Source: Chryseobacterium populi | Lineage (GTDB): Bacteria; Bacteroidota; Bacteroidia; Flavobacteriales; Weeksellaceae | Length of the DNA: 64,000 bases | Assembly: GCF_000282115.1 (NCBI RefSeq) | Contig: NZ_AKJY01000091.1 | Coordinates: 23,273-87,272 of the forward strand | Direction of reading: 5' to 3' | Shown here: piece after piece, positions 7,990 through 16,450 of the stretch | Layout of the letters: each line of letters begins with the position of its first letter | How positions within the stretch are numbered: position 1 is the stretch's first letter | Program-made: the position numbers and the translations under genes | The notes under the pieces: generated by a model | Database searches by the model: none | What the model was told of the DNA's origin: nothing | What the model saw: only the letters and a program-made list of their open reading frames with translations

Positions 7990-8502
7990 TCAAAACAAAA
8001 TAGCCTTCTCTAATTCCAATAATTTTTGTTTTCTCCAGATTCCGCCGGCATAGCCTACCAGCTCTCCATTTGACCCGATGACACGGTGACACGGGATTAA
8101 AATTGCAATTTTATTAATTCCGTTTGCTGTTCCTACGGCTCTTATCGCTTTCGGGTTTCCTAAAAATTCCGACTGCTGTTTATACGTACGGATCTCTCCC
8201 ATCGGAATCTCACGCAAAAGCTGCCATACTTTTTCCTGAAACGCTGTGCCGGTAATATATAAGGGAACTTCAAACTCAGCTCTTTTACCCTCAAAATATT
8301 CTTTTAGTTCTGTTTCAAGTTGTTTGAAATGTTTATTTTCACCCTGCACAATTTCTGCATTCAAAGCTTTGGACAGTGAAATGAATTGTCTTTCCATATT
8401 TTTCCGGTCTGTAAATTCCAGCAGGCAAATTCCTTCATTAACAGCACAGGCAAACATATCTCCGAGCGGGGTTGATATGGTTTTAAGATGTATGATTTCC
8501 AT
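7990..8502 (-). CDS. ogt: Methylated-DNA--protein-cysteine S-methyltransferase
   Basis: Suicide DNA repair protein that takes the methyl group from O6-methylguanine. At 170 aa it has the Ogt/AGT layout: an N-terminal RNase-H-like domain, then the HTH-containing domain (TAFQEKVWQLLREIPMGEIRTY) and the active-site PCHRV with acceptor Cys138, followed by GYAGGIWRKQKLLELE. The Arg finger (RAVGTANG, residue 121) is present. Stand-alone, without an Ada regulatory domain. Confidence 0.95.
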   Translation of the reverse strand: MEIIHLKTISTPLGDMFACAVNEGICLLEFTDRKNMERQFISLSKALNAEIVQGENKHFKQLETELKEYFEGKRAEFEVPLYITGTAFQEKVWQLLREIPMGEIRTYKQQSEFLGNPKAIRAVGTANGINKIAILIPCHRVIGSNGELVGYAGGIWRKQKLLELEKAILF

Positions 8503-8513
8503 ATGTTCTAAAT

Positions 8514-8543
8514 AAAAAACCTTGTCAGTTAAAACTTACAAGG
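8514..8543 (-). terminator. Intrinsic terminator of the 8567-9433 lipoprotein gene
   Basis: On the minus strand CCTTGT(A)AGTT-TT-AACT(G)ACAAGG forms a hairpin with one internal mismatch, followed by six T (A run 8514-8519 on the plus strand). It lies between the lipoprotein stop and the ogt start. Confidence 0.75.
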
Positions 8544-8566
8544 CTTAAATTTATATATTTTTTTCG

Positions 8567-9433
8567 TTAATATCCGTAAATAGAGGAAACCCTTAATGAT
8601 GGACTGCCATTCGGCCAGTCGTATTGAAAGACAATTTTACTTGGAAGATTATTTTGGTAATCGTATTGAAGATATGTTGGCTCATACATATAATCCGTGC
8701 CATCTGCTGTCAAAAACTCAGTTTTTTTAATTACATTATTTTTAGAAATCTGAGAAAAATCCTGAAGCACAAAAATGTTAAAGCTATAATCAACCAATCC
8801 TAATATTCTATTTTTATCAATTAAGAAATTAGGATTTACTTTCTGATCATATTCATATTTTATTCCTTGCATAAAAATGGAATTATCAACAAATGCAAAT
8901 TCAACTCTTGAAACATTTCCATTATCCAGATAAATTTTAGTTACCCTGTTCAATTTATCGGCATTATTGAGATACTGAATATAATATTTAGCAATAATAA
9001 TATTTGAAGATGGATATTCAAATGTTGTATAAGACCTTGCGTCATTAGTTACCACCGGATTCTCAGATCTTATCAGTCTGTTGCTACTGTCATAGATTAG
9101 TTTCCTACTAACATTTAAAGGGACATGATCTTCTATACCAGGATACTGATAACCCGTAATAACTATATTTGTAAGTAAATTATTACTGTTATAAGTTAAA
9201 TTCTCAGTATAATTACCGTGAATATCCCAGACTTTAATCAACCGATCTCCGTTATATTCAAATTTAAAATCATATTTTTCAGCAAGACTGGCAACTCCAT
9301 TGGAAACCATTTCATCTTTAATAGTTAGGGTCTGAATTTTTGCATGGTTAACACTTGAGTTTTCAATACTATCATTATCGTTAGTGCATGATAAAACGAT
9401 AAGTGATAAGAAACAAAAAAGAAATTTCTTCAT
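8567..9433 (-). CDS. Hypothetical lipoprotein
   Basis: A 288-aa protein with a type II signal peptide and lipobox (FLSLIVLSC, Cys16), followed by acidic and Asn residues (TNDNDS), which in Bacteroidota can favour surface export. The body has repeated short beta-hairpin segments of the type YNGDRLIKVWD, YNSNNLLTNIV, YDSSNRLIRSE, spaced about 20-40 residues apart, recalling YD/RHS-like strand repeats. No enzymatic motif was seen. Function unknown; likely an outer-membrane-anchored beta protein. Confidence 0.75.
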   Translation of the reverse strand: MKKFLFCFLSLIVLSCTNDNDSIENSSVNHAKIQTLTIKDEMVSNGVASLAEKYDFKFEYNGDRLIKVWDIHGNYTENLTYNSNNLLTNIVITGYQYPGIEDHVPLNVSRKLIYDSSNRLIRSENPVVTNDARSYTTFEYPSSNIIIAKYYIQYLNNADKLNRVTKIYLDNGNVSRVEFAFVDNSIFMQGIKYEYDQKVNPNFLIDKNRILGLVDYSFNIFVLQDFSQISKNNVIKKTEFLTADGTDYMYEPTYLQYDYQNNLPSKIVFQYDWPNGSPSLRVSSIYGY

Positions 9434-9502
9434 GTAGAGTTATTAGAATCGCAAAATTAGAGATTTATTGCATTCCTGACAAATGGAAATAAAACATTGA
9501 GT

Positions 9503-10066
9503 TTAGCCTCGATCTTTCATTTCCAGCACTCTTTTCGCCTGTTCAATATGCCTCAGATTGTGATAGGTTATAAAACGAAATGTATCACCAAGTTTGAGTT
9601 TAATAAGTTTTGAAATACTGATTCCGGTTTTGGTTTTTTCGAGATCAATGTTTTTTGCTCTTTCCAGTAGATCTGACCATTGGTTTTGCTGATCAATAAA
9701 TATATTTAAAACATTTTTATCCAGCCGGCTGTGAATAGGATTCATCGTTTTGAATGTTTTCATTGCATTCAGTTTTTCTTTCGGAAGCATGCTTTTGGCA
9801 AAATAATTTCCTAAAACTCCCGGTGAAAAAGTTTTTTTTGGTGCTGGGCCTGAGGTTGAGGCCGGCATTCTTCTATTAATTTCAGGAATATAAAAGTTTC
9901 CATACCGATTGAGGTGTTCGATGCATTCCAGCACACTCCAGCTGTTTTCCAAAGCTCTGTAATTAAGCTCATTTTCCGGTCTATTCAAAAGTGTTTCTGT
10001 ATATTGAACATTTTGAGAAGTGATTTCTTTTAATTCTGAAATTAACTGTAAAGAAGAAATTTTCAT
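9503..10066 (-). CDS. DinB-family (DinB_2) metal-binding protein
   Basis: A 187-aa four-helix-bundle protein of the DinB/YfiT superfamily. Metal-ligand positions are visible as the His in LECIEHLNRY (about residue 53) and the pair in FITYHNLRHIEQA near the C-terminus. The superfamily includes thiol-dependent transferases and damage-inducible proteins; this subgroup is not biochemically defined. It lies between the lipoprotein gene and the Crp-like regulator, all on the minus strand, with 54-70 nt gaps. Confidence 0.82.
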   Translation of the reverse strand: MKISSLQLISELKEITSQNVQYTETLLNRPENELNYRALENSWSVLECIEHLNRYGNFYIPEINRRMPASTSGPAPKKTFSPGVLGNYFAKSMLPKEKLNAMKTFKTMNPIHSRLDKNVLNIFIDQQNQWSDLLERAKNIDLEKTKTGISISKLIKLKLGDTFRFITYHNLRHIEQAKRVLEMKDRG

Positions 10067-10120
10067 TGATGATTTTTATGCAAATTTCAGGATTGGATTT
10101 TTCTTAAATATTGATCAGGC

Positions 10121-10645
10121 TCAAGATTTTTTTAATCTTGATAATGTTTCCGGGCTCATCCGTAAATAATTGGCTATATATTTATTTGGAATTTCCTGAA
10201 ATAGCTGAGGGCTTCTGCTTAAAACCCTTTCAAATCGTTTTTTCGGAGAGCCAATGAGTAAATCTTTTTCTCTTTCAAGCTGCTGTAATACCAGATCTTC
10301 CAAAATAAAATTCCAAAGTTTCAGGTTTTCATCACCGGAATGAATAAATTCATAGAATTTTTTTTTTGAGGCTATCCTTACTTCTGTTTTTTTAAGCGCC
10401 TGGATATAAAAATCTGATGGTTTTCCGGATAAAAAAGAATCCAGTGAAACAATAATATTTCCTGTATATCCGAAACGGATAATCCGTTCTTCCTCATCGT
10501 CCATGATAAAAATCCTGACACTGCCGTTTTCAATAAAATAAATATCAGTATCTGTTTCATCTTTTACTTTCAGAAACCGATACCGCCGGATTGTTTTTTT
10601 CACCTGAAACAAGTCGGCATCAAGCAGGGTTTGGATAATATTCAT
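10121..10645 (-). CDS. Crp/Fnr-family transcriptional regulator
   Basis: A 174-aa regulator with an N-terminal cyclic-nucleotide-binding-like beta barrel (DETDTDIYFIENGSVRIFI, IRFGYTGNIIVSLDSFLSGKPSDFYIQALKKTEV) and a short C-terminal HTH (QEIPNKYIANYLRMSPETLSRLKKS). It is shorter than Crp because the winged part ends just after the recognition helix, as in the common bacteroidetal one-component Crp-like group. The PRAAT-type cAMP phosphate cassette is not evident, so the ligand is unknown. It is divergent from the gene at 10778, a plausible target. Confidence 0.85.
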   Translation of the reverse strand: MNIIQTLLDADLFQVKKTIRRYRFLKVKDETDTDIYFIENGSVRIFIMDDEEERIIRFGYTGNIIVSLDSFLSGKPSDFYIQALKKTEVRIASKKKFYEFIHSGDENLKLWNFILEDLVLQQLEREKDLLIGSPKKRFERVLSRSPQLFQEIPNKYIANYLRMSPETLSRLKKS

Positions 10646-10777
10646 AAAAACTCGTTCATTAAACTAAAATTAATAAAATTTCTCAATCTACAATGTTTAA
10701 ATAATTATTTCTTTTTCATCCCAAAAATAAAGGGTAATTTTCCGGTATAAAACGATTAACCATTAACCCATTAAACA

Positions 10778-11629
10778 ATGTCAAAAAAAATAAATATTAT
10801 ATTTTTTTTCACCGCTATTTTTTTCACGGCAAATGCACAGGAAACAGTTCCGTTCCGGCTTACAAAATACAATAATATCATTGTAAAAGCACTGGTGAAT
10901 GATCAAGATTCTCTGGACCTTATGTTTCAAATTGCCATGGGAGATGCCTCAATCTCTCCTGAACGCACACGAAAAGCCGATCATATTATTTTTGATAAAG
11001 ATGAGATCAGCGATAATAATACGGTACAGATAGGAAACATTTCAAAGAAAAGCATCCGTTTTTTTGATAATGAAATTACAGGACATGAGGCGGACGGAAA
11101 AATAGGAACAGGATTTTTTGCAGGAAAAGCATTCAAAATCGATTATGATAACAACCAGTTTGTTATTTATGATCAGCTGCCGGATTTAAAAGAGTATCAG
11201 CTTATCACCATATTTCCGGAGAGAGATCAGCTATTCATCAATGCAGACAATATTATTGACGGAAAACAGCAGGAGGGCCATTTTCTTCTTCAATCCGGAT
11301 ATTCCGGCGGGCTGCTTTACAATAATCAGTTTGCAGAAGATCATCAACTGGATAAGAAACTGCAGGTTACCGGAGAAAAAACGCTGAAAAATTCCAGCGG
11401 AAAAAGTGTGATAACCAAACAGGGAATTTTACCCAAATTTAGAATCGGAAATATCACTATGGAAAATGTTTCTGCCGGATTTTTTGCCGGAGACCTCAAA
11501 ACACAGAAAGTAAGCTATTTCGGTGCAGATACCCTGCGAAGATTTATCTGGATTTTTTCTGCTGACAGGAAAACAGCTTACATTAAACCCAGCAAATATT
11601 TTTCTGAACCTTATTTTAAAATCAATTAA
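10778..11629 (+). CDS. Exported two-domain retropepsin-like protein lacking catalytic Asp
   Basis: A 283-aa exported protein (signal peptide ending ANAQ, about residue 21). Two successive regions look like retropepsin-type aspartyl protease domains: the first with IIVKALVNDQDSLDLMFQIAMG and a closing KIGTGFFAGKAFKIDYDNNQFVIY, the second with GHFLLQSGYSGGLLYNN, FRIGNITMENV and a closing FGADTLRRFIWIFSADRKTAYI. In active enzymes the core reads DTG; here the positions are Ala53-Met-Gly and Gln172-Ser-Gly, so both catalytic aspartates are missing. It is therefore probably a non-catalytic binding protein, if the fold call is right. It is divergent from the Crp-like gene. Confidence 0.6.
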   Translation: MSKKINIIFFFTAIFFTANAQETVPFRLTKYNNIIVKALVNDQDSLDLMFQIAMGDASISPERTRKADHIIFDKDEISDNNTVQIGNISKKSIRFFDNEITGHEADGKIGTGFFAGKAFKIDYDNNQFVIYDQLPDLKEYQLITIFPERDQLFINADNIIDGKQQEGHFLLQSGYSGGLLYNNQFAEDHQLDKKLQVTGEKTLKNSSGKSVITKQGILPKFRIGNITMENVSAGFFAGDLKTQKVSYFGADTLRRFIWIFSADRKTAYIKPSKYFSEPYFKIN

Positions 11630-11696
11630 AAAATAAAAATCCCCGGCTTATGTAGACTGAACGGTATTATTTTGTTTCAGTTTTTCTCCCGCTCTC

Positions 11697-11733
11697 AGAC
11701 AGTAGAATTTTCTTAACGTTACAGCTTCCTATG
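11697..11733. repeat. Dispersed intergenic repeat, copy 1 (partner at 25323-25357)
   Basis: ACAGTAGAATTTTCTTAAC (11699-11717) is identical at 25323-25341, and both are followed after 8 nt by TTCCTATG. Looser similarity continues on both sides. It lies between the convergent genes 10778-11629 and 11770-12270. Confidence 0.7.
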
Positions 11734-11769
11734 TCATTTTAATTGGGGGTTAGCAATAGACAGGTTTAT

Positions 11770-12270
11770 TTACATTCCCATCGAAGACATCATCATAGAC
11801 ATATAGTAATTGGCACAGTGTAATGAATTCATCAATATGATTTCTTTATTGGAAAATATTTCAAAAGCATCAGATGTTTTTATCTGATATTCATAATTCA
11901 TGATGTTCCATTTCAGGTGCGGTTTCATCACCAGAAGTTCGACGCCGTCCTGATCTGTAAGTATAAATGACTCTTTGAAAATACCTCTGTGCTTAAAAAC
12001 ATAACTTTTCTTTTCGTCATCAAAGTAAGTTTGTATAACAATTTCTCCATTCCAGTTCATTCTGAATTTTAGGAATACTTTTTCTTCCTGCTTAAGCTCA
12101 ATTGTTGTTCCCCAGAAACCTTTCGGCTCAACCTGGTAGCTTGAATCTGCCGTTTCTATTATTGCGTTAAACTTAAACCAACTTTTGTAAGACAGCTTCC
12201 CGATTAAGTTACCGTCTTTTGTCACATCAAAAGATAAAGAGCTGTTTGATTTTGCCTGATATTCTGCCAT
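11770..12270 (-). CDS. Hypothetical protein, possible LURP-one/tubby-like fold
   Basis: A 166-aa cytosolic protein with no signal peptide. It shows alternating strands with hydrophobic-aromatic pairs (LIGKLSYKSWFKFNAIIE, YQVEPKGFWGTTIELKQ, VFLKFRMNWNGEIVIQTYF, SFILTDQDGVELLVMKPH, YEYQIKTSDAFE), which recall the tubby-like beta barrel of LURP-one/scramblase-related proteins, then a hydrophobic Met-rich end (NYYMSMMMSSMGM). This similarity is a guess from strand pattern. The function is not known. It lies 51 bp downstream of the lipoprotein gene at 12322-12672. Confidence 0.55.
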   Translation of the reverse strand: MAEYQAKSNSSLSFDVTKDGNLIGKLSYKSWFKFNAIIETADSSYQVEPKGFWGTTIELKQEEKVFLKFRMNWNGEIVIQTYFDDEKKSYVFKHRGIFKESFILTDQDGVELLVMKPHLKWNIMNYEYQIKTSDAFEIFSNKEIILMNSLHCANYYMSMMMSSMGM

Positions 12271-12321
12271 GGTTATTATTATTTGGTGGAATTTATCTGT
12301 TTTTAAACTTTCAAAGCGGGC

Positions 12322-12672
12322 TTACCTGTTTTTCCAGTTTTTTATTTCTATCCTGTATCTGTTAATGTTTATTTTCTCACTTTGGAACAGATTATTGCTT
12401 ATTTCTTTTCCGTTTGTAAATTTTGTATAAACTACAATTCTATTTGTTGTTGGATCAATTACATAAACAGAATGGCCGTTAAACTCAATGCCTTTCAGTT
12501 TTCCATCTTTCAGATAAGCATAAGTAGGATGCAACCTATCCCCGTCAAATAATATTTTATCTGAATCAGAAACAAAATTTTGAAATTTGTTTTCAAATTT
12601 GTTACGATATGAACACTGAGATAACAAAAATAAAGCTGAGATATATAATAAAACTTTAATATTTCCTCTCAT
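12322..12672 (-). CDS. Small hypothetical lipoprotein
   Basis: A 116-aa lipoprotein with signal sequence and lipobox LFLLSQCS (Cys20). After a Lys/Asn-rich linker the rest is a small beta-rich domain (KILFDGDRLHPTYAYLKDGKLKGIEFNGHSVYVIDPTTNRIVVYTKF). No family recognised. It probably shares a transcript with the following minus-strand gene. It lies downstream of the carB terminator and is transcribed in the same direction as carB. Confidence 0.65.
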   Translation of the reverse strand: MRGNIKVLLYISALFLLSQCSYRNKFENKFQNFVSDSDKILFDGDRLHPTYAYLKDGKLKGIEFNGHSVYVIDPTTNRIVVYTKFTNGKEISNNLFQSEKININRYRIEIKNWKNR

Positions 12673-12758
12673 AAATCTTTAACTTCTATCCATAAGTTGC
12701 TAATAATGCCGAATTTACACAAATTCTATCAATGAACAAATAGTTTAATTTCACCCAA

Positions 12759-12795
12759 TAAAAAAACCTCATAGATTTTCGAAATCTATGAGGTT
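12759..12795 (-). terminator. Intrinsic terminator of the pyrB-carA-carB operon
   Basis: A 14-bp perfect stem (AACCTCATAGATTT with AAATCTATGAGGTT, 3-nt loop) 21 bp past the carB stop is followed on the minus strand by a T run (A run 12759-12766). Strong terminator closing the operon. Confidence 0.93.
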
Positions 12796-12815
12796 TAGAA
12801 TATTTATTTTTGAAA

Positions 12816-15800
12816 TTACATGGTCTCCATTTTGAAGCTCATGCTTTCGATCACTTTCAATATGGCTTCAACTGTATCCATCGAAGTCAGACAAGGGACA
12901 CCGTTTTCCACACTCATCCTTCTGATCTGGAATCCGTCTCTTTCTGCCTGTTTTCCTTTTGTCGTTGTGTTTACTACATACTGTACTTTTCCTTTCTGGA
13001 TCAGGTCGATCAGGTTTACACTTTCTTCCCCTATTTTGTATCCTATTTTACAAGGAATTCCTTTTTCTTCGAAGAATTTAGCCGTTCCTTCCGTTGCCCA
13101 GATCCTGAAGCCTACTTCATGGAATCTTGTTGCCAGATCTGCTGCTTCCTGCTTATGCTTATCAGCTACCGTAAAGAGAATTGAACCATGCATCGGAACT
13201 TTTCTTCCTGCTGCAATCAATCCTTTGTAAAGGGCTTTTTCCAGTGTGGTATCTTTCCCCATCACTTCTCCCGTCGATTTCATTTCAGGGCCTAAGGAGA
13301 TATCTACTTTTGTCAGCTTTGAGAATGAGAATACCGGAACTTTTACAAATACACCTTCTTTATTCGGTACCAGTCCGTTTTTGTAACCTAAATCTTTCAG
13401 TTTTTGTCCTAAAATTGCTTTTGTAGCCAGGTTAGCCATCGGAACATCCGTGATTTTAGAAAGGAAAGGAACCGTTCTTGATGAACGTGGGTTGACTTCG
13501 ATCACAAAGACATTTCCATCAAACAAAACGTATTGTATATTCATTAGTCCTATTACATTCAGTCCTTTCGCCAGTCTTTCCGTATAATCTACCAATGTGT
13601 CAATTTCTTTTGGGGAAACATTCTGTGGCGGATATACTGCGATTGAGTCTCCGGAGTGAACTCCCGCTCTCTCGATGTGCTCCATAATTCCGGGAATAAC
13701 TACGGTTTCCCCATCACAGATAGCATCTACTTCCACTTCTTTTCCGGTAATATACCGGTCGACCAATACCGGGTGTTCCGGGCTTGCATCTACCGCATGT
13801 TCCATATAGTGTGCCAGTTCTGTTTCAGTATACACAATTTCCATTGCCCGACCTCCTAAAACGTAGCTCGGACGTACCAGAACCGGATAACCGATTTCGT
13901 TTGCAATTTTTATCGCTTCTTCTTTTGATGTGGATGTTTTTCCTAAAGGTTGCGGAATTCCCAGCTCCTGAAGCGCTTTCTCAAATTTATCCCTGTTTTC
14001 GGCTCTGTCAAGGTCTTCCAGTGAAGTTCCCAGGATCTTCACCCCGTGGCTTGCCAGTTTATCGGCCAGGTTAATCGCTGTTTGTCCACCGAACTGAACA
14101 ACCACCCCTGTTGGTTTCTCAAGCTCGATGATATTCATTACATCTTCTTCCGTTAAAGGCTCAAAGTATAATTTATCCGAGATTGAGAAGTCTGTAGAAA
14201 CCGTTTCAGGGTTATTATTGATGATAATCGCTTCATAACCCATTTCTTTGATTGCCCAAACTGAGTGAACCGTTGCGTAATCAAACTCAACCCCTTGTCC
14301 GATTCTGATTGGCCCGGAGCCCAAAACGATGATTTTTTCTTTATCTGAAACCACACTTTCATTTTCTTCTTCGTAAGTTCCGTAGAAATAAGGGGTTTCA
14401 CTTTCAAATTCTGCAGCACAGGTGTCTACCATTTTATAAACCGGCATCACTCCGTTTTCTTTTCTGAAATTGAAAACTTCTCTTTGTGTTGCATCCCAAA
14501 GGACAGCGATATTCAGATCGGCAAAACCTAATTTTTTCGCTTTGATTAAAGTTTCCTTATCAAATTTATGGTCTGCAATTTCTTTTTCAAAATCAATCAG
14601 TTTTTTGATCTTCCAGATGAAGAATTTATCTATTTTACTCCATTCTACGATCTGCTCCCAGTCATAGCCTCTTCTTAGAGCATCACCGATAATGAATAAT
14701 CTTTCATCATCACAAACTTTTATTCTTCTTTCAATTTCTTCATCTGTAAGAGCTAAAGCCTGTTTTGTTTTTAAGCCTAAATGTCTGATTCCCGTTTCCA
14801 GGGAACGGATGGCTTTTTGTAAAGACTCTTCGAAATTCCTTCCGATTGCCATTACCTCTCCTGTTGCTTTCATCTGTGTTGAAAGTCTTCTGTCTGCTGT
14901 TTCGAATTTATCGAAAGGGAATCTTGGGAATTTAGTCACCACATAATCCAAAGCCGGTTCAAAGCACGCATAAGTTTTGCCTGTTACTGGATTCATGATT
15001 TCATCTAAGGTTAAACCTACTGCAATTTTAGCGGCAATCTTAGCAATCGGGTATCCTGTTGCCTTACTTGCTAAAGCTGATGAACGGGATACTCTTGGAT
15101 TTACTTCGATGATATAGTAGTTGAATGAATGTGGGTCTAAAGCCAGCTGCACGTTACATCCACCTTCAATTCCCAAAGCTCTGATGATTTTCAGGGAGGC
15201 ATTTCTCAGCAGCTGGTATTCTCTGTCTGAAAGTGTCTGAGACGGTGCTACGACGATAGAATCTCCTGTGTGAACTCCTACAGGATCTATATTTTCCATG
15301 TTACAAACCACAATTGCATTGTCGTTGGCGTCACGCATTACTTCGTATTCGATTTCTTTGAAACCTGCGATTGATTTTTCAATAAGACATTGTGTTACCG
15401 GGCTGTATTTCAATCCTAATTCTGCAATTTCTTTCAATTCAGCTTCATTGGAAGCGATCCCACCTCCTGTTCCACCCATAGTGAATGCAGGACGAACGAT
15501 CACAGGGTACCCGATTTTATCAGCAAAATTAAGTGCTCCTTCTACGGTGTTTACAATATCAGATTCAGGAACCGGCTCATTCAGCTCCCGCATCAGTTCA
15601 CGGAATAAATCTCTGTCTTCCGCTCTGTTGATCGCTGAAAGAGTTGTTCCCAACACTTCAACTTTACATTCTTCAAGAATTCCTGATTTTTCCAGCTCCA
15701 CTGCCATATTCAGTCCCGTTTGTCCTCCAAGAGTCGGTAAAAGCGCATCCGGACGTTCTTTTCTGATGATGTGGCTTACAAACTGAAGGGATATCGGCTC

Positions 15801-15998
15801 AATATATACTTTATCTGCGATTTCCACATCCGTCATAATCGTTGCCGGGTTTGAATTGATCAGAATCACCTTATAGCCTTCTTCTCTCAGAGAAAGACAA
15901 GCCTGTGTTCCTGCATAATCAAATTCCGCAGCCTGACCGATGATGATAGGCCCGGAACCTATTACTAAAATTGTTTTTATATCTGTACGTTTTGCCAT
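12816..15998 (-). CDS. carB: Carbamoyl-phosphate synthase large subunit
   Basis: Ammonia-dependent half of the enzyme making carbamoyl phosphate from bicarbonate, ammonia (delivered from CarA) and two ATP. At 1060 aa it has the normal duplicated architecture: two ATP-grasp halves (first opening [19 protein letters not shown], second opening [18 protein letters not shown] at about residue 555) and a C-terminal MGS-like allosteric domain ([15 protein letters not shown] onward), where UMP and ornithine act in enterobacteria. Metal-binding EVNPR is present in both halves. It is last in the operon, separated from carA by an inserted S23-family gene, and its start is 7 nt from an inverted-repeat arm. 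Confidence 0.97.
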   Translation of the reverse strand: MAKRTDIKTILVIGSGPIIIGQAAEFDYAGTQACLSLREEGYKVILINSNPATIMTDVEIADKVYIEPISLQFVSHIIRKERPDALLPTLGGQTGLNMAVELEKSGILEECKVEVLGTTLSAINRAEDRDLFRELMRELNEPVPESDIVNTVEGALNFADKIGYPVIVRPAFTMGGTGGGIASNEAELKEIAELGLKYSPVTQCLIEKSIAGFKEIEYEVMRDANDNAIVVCNMENIDPVGVHTGDSIVVAPSQTLSDREYQLLRNASLKIIRALGIEGGCNVQLALDPHSFNYYIIEVNPRVSRSSALASKATGYPIAKIAAKIAVGLTLDEIMNPVTGKTYACFEPALDYVVTKFPRFPFDKFETADRRLSTQMKATGEVMAIGRNFEESLQKAIRSLETGIRHLGLKTKQALALTDEEIERRIKVCDDERLFIIGDALRRGYDWEQIVEWSKIDKFFIWKIKKLIDFEKEIADHKFDKETLIKAKKLGFADLNIAVLWDATQREVFNFRKENGVMPVYKMVDTCAAEFESETPYFYGTYEEENESVVSDKEKIIVLGSGPIRIGQGVEFDYATVHSVWAIKEMGYEAIIINNNPETVSTDFSISDKLYFEPLTEEDVMNIIELEKPTGVVVQFGGQTAINLADKLASHGVKILGTSLEDLDRAENRDKFEKALQELGIPQPLGKTSTSKEEAIKIANEIGYPVLVRPSYVLGGRAMEIVYTETELAHYMEHAVDASPEHPVLVDRYITGKEVEVDAICDGETVVIPGIMEHIERAGVHSGDSIAVYPPQNVSPKEIDTLVDYTERLAKGLNVIGLMNIQYVLFDGNVFVIEVNPRSSRTVPFLSKITDVPMANLATKAILGQKLKDLGYKNGLVPNKEGVFVKVPVFSFSKLTKVDISLGPEMKSTGEVMGKDTTLEKALYKGLIAAGRKVPMHGSILFTVADKHKQEAADLATRFHEVGFRIWATEGTAKFFEEKGIPCKIGYKIGEESVNLIDLIQKGKVQYVVNTTTKGKQAERDGFQIRRMSVENGVPCLTSMDTVEAILKVIESMSFKMETM

Positions 15999-16005
15999 TT
16001 TCTAT

Positions 16006-16042
16006 TTTAGATATGAGATGCTAGATGTCAGATTCGAGACTT
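16006..16042. repeat. Left arm of inverted repeat enclosing the S23 gene
   Basis: This 37-nt arm is matched at 29 of 37 positions by the reverse complement of 16414-16450, with no gaps. It is built of AGAT-containing 7-nt units (AGATATG, AGATGCT, AGATGTC, AGATTCG). It ends 7 nt before the carB start codon. In the operon mRNA the two arms could pair and hold the S23 ORF in a loop. Confidence 0.8.
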
Positions 16043-16055
16043 CCAGCATTGTGTT

Positions 16056-16409
16056 TTATTTTTTTAAATTAGACTTAAATGAATAAATCATTTTTTGAAT
16101 TTCATTCAGATTTGATATTAAACTATTGACTTTATCAGTATTGAGTAAATTTAATTCTCTTGTTAAAATTAATTGGGTCTGTAATTCAAACGAAGAAGCG
16201 TTCGCAATTCCAAGAAAATGATAAAACTCTCTATCGCTATTTCTTCCAGCTCCTTCAGCAATATTTGACGGAATTGAAACTACTGACCTTTTAATTTGAG
16301 AGATCAATCCAAACTTTTCATCTTTTGGTAAATCAACACAAATAATATAAATCTCTTTTGCGAGTTCTATTGATTTCTGCCAGAAAAGTAATTTCTCAAA
16401 ATTATGCAT
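16056..16409 (-). CDS. Four-helix-bundle protein (S23 / 23S rRNA intervening-sequence protein family)
   Basis: A 117-aa protein of the four-helix bundle family first found inside 23S rRNA intervening sequences. The signature is clear: FEKLLFWQKSIELAKEIY, LPKDEKFGLISQIKRSVVSIPSNIAEGAGRNS, EFYHFLGIANASSFELQTQL. The family forms ring-like pentamers with a basic surface; its role is not settled, and the diversity-generating-retroelement protein Avd is a relative. Here it interrupts carA and carB in the same direction, with 37-nt inverted-repeat arms on both sides. Its start codon lies 5 nt from the right arm. It looks like an insertion into the operon that keeps it co-transcribed. Confidence 0.93.
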   Translation of the reverse strand: MHNFEKLLFWQKSIELAKEIYIICVDLPKDEKFGLISQIKRSVVSIPSNIAEGAGRNSDREFYHFLGIANASSFELQTQLILTRELNLLNTDKVNSLISNLNEIQKMIYSFKSNLKK

Positions 16410-16413
16410 GGTA

Positions 16414-16450
16414 AAGTCTGTTATCTGATATCTATTATCTGAAATCTAAA
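16414..16450. repeat. Right arm of inverted repeat enclosing the S23 gene
   Basis: Partner of 16006-16042 (29/37 identity as reverse complement). It abuts the carA stop codon (16451-16453) with no gap. Its units contain AGAT every 7 nt on the minus strand. Confidence 0.8.

Noticed and set aside
12820..13230. Plus-strand open frames inside carB (also at 15298-15786 and others)
   Set aside because: They are shadows of the highly conserved carB reading frame, with no start context or recognisable product.
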